DNA of 57,042 bases from an uncultured Oscillospiraceae bacterium (GTDB taxonomy: Bacteria; Bacillota; Clostridia; Oscillospirales; Oscillospiraceae), in the NCBI GenBank assembly GCA_947629955.1, contig CANRFT010000012.1:1-57042 (forward strand). The letters are read 5' to 3'. Within the stretch, counting starts at the first letter, position 1, and each line of letters begins with the position of its first letter. Below the pieces are notes generated by a model. That model ran no database searches. It saw only the letters and a program-made list of their open reading frames with translations, and was not told where the DNA came from. Below are positions 50,418-57,042 of this stretch, piece by piece. The position numbers were made by a program, and so were the translations under genes.

Positions 50418-51464
50418 TTACTCGATCACGGGGATGGGCGTCCAGACCCAGCCGCCTTCATCTTCAAAGTTGAAATGGTTGATGATAGCGCCGCCGTCGC
50501 CGGTGCTGCCCGTGTTGGTAAACTCCGCTTGCAGGACCTCGCCGGCCGAGATCGTGCCCCGGACCATGCCCGCGGTGGTCAGCCGGTAAGAGGCGCCGGA
50601 GTACTCCTCGGTCACCACGACCTCGGCGCCCTCGGGCAGATCCGGGACGGTGATCCTCTGCTGCCCGGCCTGGTCAAAGATCATGTTGTAGAGCGTGCTC
50701 GAAATCAGCTCCCCGCCCACATAGACGTCCACCTTGAACACGAAGAACCCCTGGTGATCGGCCACGAAGTCCGTGAGGGTCTTGACGATCTCCAGACTGC
50801 CCAGCCGCCCGTTCTCCCGGGTGGGCTTCAGCGTCATGCGCACATTGAACAGCCAGCCGCCGGGGTTGGCCGGGCTGTTGTTGCCGTTGGCGTCCACCGG
50901 CTTGCCGGGCAGGAACACCAGCCTCGGCAGATATGTGTACAGCCAGTTCCCCGTCTGGACGCGGCTGACGATGATGTCCCGGCCGTTCGCACCCTTTATC
51001 GTGCCCAGATACCGCTCGGGCCGGCTGCCCCTTACGACCACCAGATAGAGGCCGGGCTCGATCCCGCCGACAGCGCTGCCCGCAGGCGCGCCCTCAACGG
51101 TGGGAACGGCCCTGTCCCCGCCGCCCAGAGCCGCCTGGGCCGCCAGCTCTGACAGAGCCTCCAGCGCCTCGCCGACAGGGGTCGTGAGGACCTGATCCAG
51201 CCCCTCCCGGAGGCCGGCGTATCGCTCGCCCAGGGTGTACGCGTATCCGCTCCCCTCGCGCGCGGCGGAGGCCACCTGATAGAGATCGACGACGACCCCG
51301 GCGCCGGCCAGATCGCTCAGCTCCTCCTGAGAGCCGGGAATGACCGTCAATGAGGACGCCTCCCCGGCCGGCGCGGCCTGGGCCGCGCCGATGGGACCGG
51401 GTAAGACGGCCGCCACAGCGCAGATCAATAAGAGGGCTATGAGGATCTTCCCCGTTCTTTTCAT
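50418..51464 (-). CDS. SpaA-like minor pilin without sorting signal
   Basis: 348 residues. Signal peptide MKRTGKILIALLLICAVAAV. An N-terminal pilin-like domain (VVVDLYQVASAAREGSGYAY; GIEPGLYLVVVRG) and a Cna-B-like C-terminal domain (SLEIVKTLTDFVADHQGFFV to VTEEYSGASYRL) follow. It ends GGWVWTPIPVIE with no LPXTG, hydrophobic span or charged tail, which is unusual for a pilin. It lies directly after the class C sortase gene. It may be joined through a pilin Lys or be a released accessory. Confidence 0.7.
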   Translation of the reverse strand: MKRTGKILIALLLICAVAAVLPGPIGAAQAAPAGEASSLTVIPGSQEELSDLAGAGVVVDLYQVASAAREGSGYAYTLGERYAGLREGLDQVLTTPVGEALEALSELAAQAALGGGDRAVPTVEGAPAGSAVGGIEPGLYLVVVRGSRPERYLGTIKGANGRDIIVSRVQTGNWLYTYLPRLVFLPGKPVDANGNNSPANPGGWLFNVRMTLKPTRENGRLGSLEIVKTLTDFVADHQGFFVFKVDVYVGGELISSTLYNMIFDQAGQQRITVPDLPEGAEVVVTEEYSGASYRLTTAGMVRGTISAGEVLQAEFTNTGSTGDGGAIINHFNFEDEGGWVWTPIPVIE

Positions 51465-51495
51465 AAGCGCTTCCTCCTTACGCCTGAGCGTATCG

Positions 51496-52428
51496 TCACT
51501 GCTTCTTCCTAAATTCGGCCAGGATCTCCTGCTTGCTCCTGGGCGCCGGCTTCCTGCGGTAGACGATCAGCATGATGACCAGCAGCACAAACAGGATGGG
51601 AATGGCGATGGCCGGCATCACCAGCCGCGGGTCGAACTTGACGGCGTCGGGCGTGACCACTACCTCCTCCGGCAGGTCCGCCACGCGGCGGCCCCGCACC
51701 AGCATCCTGTGGGTGTTCACGCCGTAAGGCGTACACGTCACCAGCGTGCAGTAGTCCTTCCCGGGCTCGATGGCCAGGTCGTCCACCTCCTCCGGCAGCA
51801 CGATGCGGATCTGGTCCACCGCGTAGGTCACCGTCTGGTTCAGCACGGTGATGGTAAAGCTGTCCCCCTCCGTGAGCTCGTCCAGATCGGTGAACAGCCG
51901 CGCGGAGGGCAGGCCCCGGTGGCCGGATATCACACTGTGAGTGCCCTCGCCCCCCACCGGCAGCGACGTCCCCGCCAGATGGCCCGTGGCCACCTGCAGC
52001 ACTGACTCGTCCGTGCCGTGATAGATGGGGAGGTCGACATCGATGGCCGGTATCTGGATGTACCCCATGATCCCGGTCCCGGTGATGTCCAGCATCTCCA
52101 GATATTCGGCGTACTCATCGTCCTCCAAAAGCAGCCGCACCCCCGGCGGCAGCCCGGCGTTGTATGCCCTGGCCGCCTCCAGCATGGCCTCCTCTTCCTC
52201 GGTGTTCATGTTCTCCACCGCCTCCACATAGGAGGCCACCGCCCGGGATTGGTGGAAGGAGTTCCACCAGTCGCTGACCGTGGGATACAGCATGATCGCC
52301 ATGCCTACAACGAGGATCAGGAACAGGATGATGTTGGACAGCCGGTTGGCGGCGTTCCGCTTCGCCCGCTTTCGGGCCCGCTCCTCGGTCTTTGGATCGA
52401 CCGGCCTGTTTTGATCTTCCTCTTTCAT
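51496..52428 (-). CDS. srtC: Class C (pilus) sortase
   Basis: 310 residues from ATG 52428. An N-terminal cytoplasmic basic stretch and membrane span (LSNIILFLILVVGMAIMLYP) precede the catalytic domain, with His in VISGHRGLPSARLF, Cys in LVTCTPYGVNTHR and an Arg two residues later. A second C-terminal span (VMPAIAIPILFVLLVIMLIV) is the class C mark. It polymerises the LPSTG major pilin encoded just upstream. A hairpin lies between the two genes. Confidence 0.94.
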   Translation of the reverse strand: MKEEDQNRPVDPKTEERARKRAKRNAANRLSNIILFLILVVGMAIMLYPTVSDWWNSFHQSRAVASYVEAVENMNTEEEEAMLEAARAYNAGLPPGVRLLLEDDEYAEYLEMLDITGTGIMGYIQIPAIDVDLPIYHGTDESVLQVATGHLAGTSLPVGGEGTHSVISGHRGLPSARLFTDLDELTEGDSFTITVLNQTVTYAVDQIRIVLPEEVDDLAIEPGKDYCTLVTCTPYGVNTHRMLVRGRRVADLPEEVVVTPDAVKFDPRLVMPAIAIPILFVLLVIMLIVYRRKPAPRSKQEILAEFRKKQ

Positions 52429-52540
52429 TGCGTCTCTCCCGCGTCTGGGATCGATTTGCTTCCGTACTGGCGTTGGCCGGACGCCCCGCGTCCGTTGCTC
52501 GCCGCGCACCACGGGAAGGTGCCAGTCCGCGCGGCAGCCC

Positions 52541-52566
52541 CCGGGACGGGACGTCGCCCGTCCCGG
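52541..52566 (-). terminator. Attenuator-like hairpin between major pilin and srtC
   Basis: CCGGGACGGG (52541-52550) pairs perfectly with CCCGTCCCGG (52557-52566) around ACGTCG, 38 nt beyond the pilin stop. There is no T-run. It may stabilise the pilin mRNA or reduce read-through so that pilin exceeds sortase. Confidence 0.5.
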
Positions 52567-52604
52567 AGGCGGTAAACAGCGTTACTTCCGCTTCATGTAA
52601 TCGA

Positions 52605-54374
52605 TCAGTCGACCTTGTTGACCATGCGCTTCTTGGTCACCAGCAGCACCACCGCCGCCAGGACCAGCGCGCCGCCCACCACATAGAAGATCGTGGTGCC
52701 GATGCCGCCGGTGCTGGGAAGCACGGTGCCCTGCATGTTCAGAGCAGCCACGCCGACGACCTTGACGTCAGCGCCAAAGTTAAATTCCTTATAATTCTCA
52801 AACTCTTCGTAGGTACTGGACGCATTGACAACTTTACCGTCCTCGTCATACTCAACATACCAGCTGCTCTTATAGCCCTGAGTTGATTCGGTCTTGCCGA
52901 TGACGGTGTCAGCAGTAACAGAGAAGGGGTCAGCAATCAGGTTGTAGCCATTGGGAGCCTTAGTCTCCTTCGCCCAATAAGTGCCCTTGTCCACACCCTT
53001 CAGGGTGATAGTGCCCTGTGCATTGGTAACGAAGGTGGAAGTAACTTCAGGATGGTCCAGGGGCAAAGCTTCATCGTTTTCATATGTGCCATAATAGGTG
53101 TAAGTGCCGTCCATGTTTTCAACGGCGTAGATCTTCCCGGTCAGCGACCCGTCCTCGTCCTTATTGGTGTAAATCTCGAACTCAGCATCAGCCAGAGCAG
53201 TCAGATCGGGGTTGACCTTCATGATGCCCAGAGCATAGGTGTAGGTGACGGTCTTCTTCTCGTCCTTCTTCTCGCCCCATTCCTCTCTGGTATCGGGGGT
53301 AGGACCATCGGTGACCTCATGGTTTAGACGAAATTCGGCGGTGTTGTGGTTGCCGGGGATTGCAAGGGCGGCGTCGGTATCAATTTCGCCCCGATAGGTG
53401 ATCTCGATCTTATTGACAGAGCCGTCATAAATAAAATGGTCGAGGCTGCCATTGTCTTTGAGTACCGCCCAGGGAATCAGGATAGAGAAGCTGTCGGCTT
53501 TCTCGAAGGACTCAACTTCATCGTCACCATTCCACCATTTGAAAGTGTACTCACTGCCGGCAGTAAGAGTCTTCTCGCCGACCTTCACGACCACATCGCC
53601 GTCGTGATACTTCAGGCCAGAGTCAAGTTTATCGTAGATGTAATACTGCACAATCGGCTTCTCGCTGTCAGCATCATACTGCGTGGCATCAGCGCTGATA
53701 GTATAGTCGATTACATCGCCGATAGCGCCCTCGTTGGAGGGGATATCCAGTTTAGGATCTTGAGTATCAGGAGTAGTAGCGCCCTCCATGGTCTTGTTGA
53801 ACGTGGGCTGCTGGTTCTTGTCGATCACAGTGGCATCAGGGTTGGTGGAGGTGATAGTCACCACAGCGCCCACGGTGGAGGTGATGAAGTAGTAGCCAAA
53901 TTCCAGGCCATCAAAAACGAGTTCGCCGTTGTTGCCGGTCTGAGATTTGCCCTCCTCAGCACCGGGCAAATCGCACTCGTAGCCAGTGATCTTTTCGTCG
54001 CCATCCTTCTGGGCGATCATATGCGCTTTGAGAAACCCGATCACATCGCCTTCCTTGCCCTCTTTCACGGCCACAGTATACATATCATCGGAGTTGGGGC
54101 CGGTGAACGTGAAGGGGTTTTCCTCGCCCAGATCCTCATATCCCTCCTTCTGAGTTGCGGTCGCCAGGTAGGAAATGATGTCGTTGCCATCGGCATCCTT
54201 AGCCACGGTGGCGTCAAAGATCTTCCACGCGGTGTAGGTGGCGCCCTGGGTGCTGTTGGTAATAGTGATCTTGCCGCTCGTGGGCGCAGCCTCACTGGCG
54301 AACGCCATCGGCAGCAGGCTGACGCACATCACCAGCGCCAGCAGCACGGCCAAAAACTTACTGAACTTTTTCAT
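52605..54374 (-). CDS. Major pilin subunit, LPSTG-anchored
   Basis: 589 residues from ATG 54374, with AAGGAG upstream. Signal peptide MKKFSKFLAVLLALVMCVSL. Fimbrial isopeptide-type domains follow: a D1-like N-domain with YTAWKIFDATV, a central domain with VIDYTISADATQYD, and a Cna-B/SpaA C-domain with KVNPDLTALADAEFEIYTNK and an E-box-like TYWAKETKAPNGYNL. The sorting signal LPSTGG, a membrane span and a charged tail (KKRMVNKVD) end it. Substrate of the adjacent class C sortase. Its codon use is less GC-biased than the ribosomal genes. Confidence 0.92.
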   Translation of the reverse strand: MKKFSKFLAVLLALVMCVSLLPMAFASEAAPTSGKITITNSTQGATYTAWKIFDATVAKDADGNDIISYLATATQKEGYEDLGEENPFTFTGPNSDDMYTVAVKEGKEGDVIGFLKAHMIAQKDGDEKITGYECDLPGAEEGKSQTGNNGELVFDGLEFGYYFITSTVGAVVTITSTNPDATVIDKNQQPTFNKTMEGATTPDTQDPKLDIPSNEGAIGDVIDYTISADATQYDADSEKPIVQYYIYDKLDSGLKYHDGDVVVKVGEKTLTAGSEYTFKWWNGDDEVESFEKADSFSILIPWAVLKDNGSLDHFIYDGSVNKIEITYRGEIDTDAALAIPGNHNTAEFRLNHEVTDGPTPDTREEWGEKKDEKKTVTYTYALGIMKVNPDLTALADAEFEIYTNKDEDGSLTGKIYAVENMDGTYTYYGTYENDEALPLDHPEVTSTFVTNAQGTITLKGVDKGTYWAKETKAPNGYNLIADPFSVTADTVIGKTESTQGYKSSWYVEYDEDGKVVNASSTYEEFENYKEFNFGADVKVVGVAALNMQGTVLPSTGGIGTTIFYVVGGALVLAAVVLLVTKKRMVNKVD

Positions 54375-54470
54375 TGATTTTTTCTCCTTCCTCATTTTCA
54401 AGTTTTTTGATGTTACGGACATTGGTACTTCACGGACTTGATCGCTGTAGGACTGCCTCCGGGGAGGCGC

Positions 54471-56948
54471 TCATTCACGCTTACGCCTCCTCCCCGCAAA
54501 GGCTATATACACCAGAGCGCAGCCAATGAGCAGCGTTCCGCTCAGAGTGTACCAGTAGGTCCCCACGCCGCCGGTCTTCGGGAGCTCGTAGCCGCCGTCG
54601 TTGCTGACCGTAAAGGTGTAGCACGTGGTGCCGTCCTCAAGTGTCGAGGTCATGAGGTTTCCATCGCCGTCAGGCTTGAGGTAATACTGGATGACCACTT
54701 CTCCCGCTTCATTGATGGTCACTTCGATGCGGATATCGTCGTGGAGGATGTTGTACCCAGGCGGGGCTTTCATCTCCCGCAGGATGTATTTCCCCACGGA
54801 CAGCAGCGGGAAGGGCTGCCCATCCTCGCCGTTGACCGAACCCTTGTCCAGGCGGCCGTTCTCGTCAGAGACGCCCTGCCACAGATATGGGGTATCAGTG
54901 TCATCAGTGGCCTTCTTCACGTCCCAGGTGCCGTCGTCTTTTTCCTCGGCCTCCCACAGGGCGAACTGCGCGCCGGCCAGCTTCCTCTCGGGCCTGACGC
55001 TGTCTACCTTCTCCACCACCACCTTGTAGCCGTCGGGCTTGTTCGCGATGGTCATCGTGATGGTGGTCGTGTCGTCCTCGTCCGGGTCGGGCTGTTTGAG
55101 TTTGACGAAGTAGTTATCGTCAGTGAACCCTTCGGGGTAGTTCAGCGTCACGCCGCCCTCGTCGCTCACGGTGAACTGGAAGTCTTTTGCCTTCGCGTAC
55201 CCGGCGGGGGCCTCCGTCTCGGTCATGGTGTAGGTCCCGGCGGCCAGCCAGCCGTCGAACACAAGGCCGGTCTGCTCTGCGGAAGTGTACTCGCCGTTCG
55301 GATGTGTGCTGTCGGTAACCGGATCGCCGTCCTCGTCGGTCAGCTCGAACGTCGCGCCCGCCAGGGGGTGCCCGGCGTCGTCATGCTTGATGATTTTCAG
55401 CTCGTGGGTGCGGGTGTTGGTGACGGTGAGGGTGTCGCTTCCGTCGTCGTAGGTCGTATTGGGGGTGTTGTTGTCCTTGCTGGGGTCATACTTGGCGCCC
55501 GTCCATTCAGCCGTTATCCCCGCCGCCGCGGCCTCTGCGTCTTCCACTACGTTGGTGATGCGGCCCTTTTGCACTGTGAAGGTTGCTACCAACACCTCTC
55601 CGGGACCGCCCGCGAAGCCCGGCTGAACATACTCGTAAAGCTCATACTCGCCATGTTTCAGCTTGCCGAAGTCGAGCCCGCCTTTATTGTTAGTCAGATA
55701 ATAGTCTTTCGCCTTACTATACGGTAGGCATTTATCCTGATTTGCAGCCGGGATCGCCACGTCTTTTTCAGGGGTTTCTCCTTTTCTGACCAGCTTGAAG
55801 GGTATATTCGCGATACTTTGTCCCTTATCATCGATCTTCCGCAGGAAGAACCTTGTGCGCCACGCCTGGACCACGGGGTGATCGTAGGTGAGCTCCCCGG
55901 ATTGGTCTTCGATCTTGAATGTCACCGTAGCCGATTTGTTAGAATGCATACCCAGCTTTTCAGAACTGGTGGCATTGCCAGGATAATCTGTACCGAGGTC
56001 TCCTTCTGTGCCTTTATAATTTGGATGTTCGGCGTAGTAGTCATACGCTTCTTCTGTCAGCCTTACATTGAAGGACAACGTGTAGGTGTATTCGTCGCTC
56101 ATGCTATAGTTGTCATTGAAATGCACCGCAAGCGTTCGGGTCGCTTCATCGTAGGTCACGCTTTGGACTGCACCATTCAACTCCGTTTTCTTTGCATCCG
56201 CACGTTTATTATCAAAATTGACAGCAGGGTTACGTAAATTACCGTCTACCTTGTTGTTTTCAAGTAATGTAAATTTACCTTTCGTACCCGAACCGTCTTT
56301 CGCAAAATAGCCCGCCTGATTCCACAGGAGATATTGCTTGGTTGGGTCCGTTTTACTTGTCGCGGTGACCAGGATATCTGCTCTGGACTCATAGAGTTCC
56401 ACATATTTGCTCAGCGTGTCGCTGATGGTCACACCGGTGGGGAACATAACGGACTGCAGGTACTTTTTCAGCCCGCTCGAGTTACTGGCGCTGTACGTCG
56501 TGCCGCCATATTCTTTCGCCATATCCTTCAGCAGTGTGGTGCGGTCCCAGCCGTTGATTTTTTCTTTGGACATATCGATAGCCACAGTGTGAAAGATGAT
56601 GTTCGGGTTGCGTTTTACAAAGGAATTATCCCCGTCCTTGAAGATCTTCAGCGTCTCGTTGAAATAGGGAGACTCATAAAAAGTCTTAGCCGTTGAATGC
56701 CCGACGTAGTTATAAATCTGCTTAGAGCTACTACCACTATCCTGATAAGTATAAACCTCGGCGCCTGCGCCGTATCGCTTCATGCCGCTGGGGTCATCCC
56801 AGTTCATGGCACTGGCCATGTAGTAATAGACCGGGATGCCATCTGATATAAAGATAACTACTTTTTTGTGATCTTTCGTCGCCTTGGGCATATTTTGCAG
56901 CTTCTGGTCTGCCTGCCACAAACCAGCTATATAGTTGGTACAGGCCAC
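54471..56948 (-). CDS. VWA/Cna-B tip adhesin, 5'-truncated, LPKTG-anchored
   Basis: 825 residues from GTG 56948, but the true N-terminus is missing. The frame opens inside a von Willebrand A domain (CTNYIAGLWQADQKL; KKVVIFISDGIP). The signal peptide and the MIDAS DxSxS part are absent, and an in-frame TGA is at 56975-56973. Downstream are several Cna-B/SpaA domains (HELKIIKHDDAGHPLAGATF; TMTETEAPAGYAKA; KYILREMKAPPGYNI) and a sorting signal ELPKTGG with span and RRRKRE tail. The layout fits a pilus tip adhesin. The truncation is bordered by inverted repeats at the window edge, so it may be a real break, a silent cassette or an assembly join. Confidence 0.75.
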   Translation of the reverse strand: MACTNYIAGLWQADQKLQNMPKATKDHKKVVIFISDGIPVYYYMASAMNWDDPSGMKRYGAGAEVYTYQDSGSSSKQIYNYVGHSTAKTFYESPYFNETLKIFKDGDNSFVKRNPNIIFHTVAIDMSKEKINGWDRTTLLKDMAKEYGGTTYSASNSSGLKKYLQSVMFPTGVTISDTLSKYVELYESRADILVTATSKTDPTKQYLLWNQAGYFAKDGSGTKGKFTLLENNKVDGNLRNPAVNFDNKRADAKKTELNGAVQSVTYDEATRTLAVHFNDNYSMSDEYTYTLSFNVRLTEEAYDYYAEHPNYKGTEGDLGTDYPGNATSSEKLGMHSNKSATVTFKIEDQSGELTYDHPVVQAWRTRFFLRKIDDKGQSIANIPFKLVRKGETPEKDVAIPAANQDKCLPYSKAKDYYLTNNKGGLDFGKLKHGEYELYEYVQPGFAGGPGEVLVATFTVQKGRITNVVEDAEAAAAGITAEWTGAKYDPSKDNNTPNTTYDDGSDTLTVTNTRTHELKIIKHDDAGHPLAGATFELTDEDGDPVTDSTHPNGEYTSAEQTGLVFDGWLAAGTYTMTETEAPAGYAKAKDFQFTVSDEGGVTLNYPEGFTDDNYFVKLKQPDPDEDDTTTITMTIANKPDGYKVVVEKVDSVRPERKLAGAQFALWEAEEKDDGTWDVKKATDDTDTPYLWQGVSDENGRLDKGSVNGEDGQPFPLLSVGKYILREMKAPPGYNILHDDIRIEVTINEAGEVVIQYYLKPDGDGNLMTSTLEDGTTCYTFTVSNDGGYELPKTGGVGTYWYTLSGTLLIGCALVYIAFAGRRRKRE

Positions 56949-56960
56949 ATGATCTCCCTT

Positions 56961-57033
56961 ATGCGGTAAGCGTCAATTCTCTCCGCATACAGCAACCCCG
57001 CCAAGCCGGTTCACTCACCAGCCTGGCGGGGTT
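56961..57033. repeat. Inverted repeats at the truncated end of the adhesin gene
   Basis: AACCCCGCCA (56994-57003) pairs with TGGCGGGGTT (57024-57033), with partial inner pairing. A second small pair, ATGCGG (56961-56966) and CCGCAT (56983-56988), lies closer to the gene. The larger one could be the terminator of a minus-strand gene beyond the window. Confidence 0.6.
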
Positions 57034-57042
57034 CCATTTCAT

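Noticed and set aside
1-57042. tRNA or rRNA genes
   Set aside because: No cloverleaf or rRNA signature was seen by eye in any intergenic gap.

Overview
The window looks like a chromosomal segment of a high-GC, low-G+C-phylum Clostridium relative of the Oscillospiraceae type (Flavonifractor/Lawsonibacter/Oscillibacter-like). The evidence is the full Firmicutes-order S10-spc-alpha ribosomal operon, zinc-type S14, GGAGG ribosome sites before nearly every gene, S-layer-homology (SLH) proteins, and a sortase/SipW pilus operon. The family assignment is inference; no rRNA is present to settle it.

Layout. 1-210: end of proS. 341-16760: S10-spc-alpha supercluster, all on +, from a consensus promoter and long leader through rplQ, including secY, adk, map, a KOW-domain gene, infA, rpmJ and rpoA. 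It ends in a strong terminator. A near-perfect parS partition site lies between the rplQ stop and that terminator.

16.76-44.6 kb: a surface-variation-like region. Three ~970-980 aa secreted SLH proteins (SLH1-3) share a signal peptide and leader element; SLH2 and SLH3 share ~220 N-terminal residues and then diverge. Three small phage-tail-fibre-like proteins share the same first 26 codons and then diverge completely. Each fibre gene converges on an SLH gene across a bidirectional terminator. Two copies of a small module (31-aa hydrophobic peptide plus a convergent antisense promoter, like a type I toxin-antitoxin) sit upstream of fibre1 and fibre2. The first two units form a large diverged inverted duplication centred near 20.9 kb.

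26.06-41.52 kb: an integrative mobilizable element inserted between fibre3 and SLH3. Its ends can be placed because the terminator of that pair is split: one arm is at 26051-26060 and the other at 41521-41530. It carries a large serine recombinase, TnpW- and TnpV-like proteins, ParB, MobA relaxase, MobC, a repeat-rich origin/transfer-like region, a RepA-like ATPase, an XRE repressor with operator-like repeats, a YpsA/DUF1273 protein, a 1865-aa DUF4011-helicase-nuclease protein resembling the Hhe anti-phage family, a frameshifted DUF2971 gene and a secreted protein.

44.7-57.0 kb (all on -): signal peptidase I with a coiled-coil partner, then a pilus operon. The operon has a 5'-truncated VWA/Cna-B tip adhesin (LPKTG), major pilin (LPSTG), class C sortase, a SpaA-like protein without a sorting signal, several TasA/camelysin-like secreted proteins, a SipW-type signal peptidase and a class B sortase. 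It combines sortase-assembled pilus genes with SipW/TasA-type fibre genes. All reading is by eye; no searches were run.
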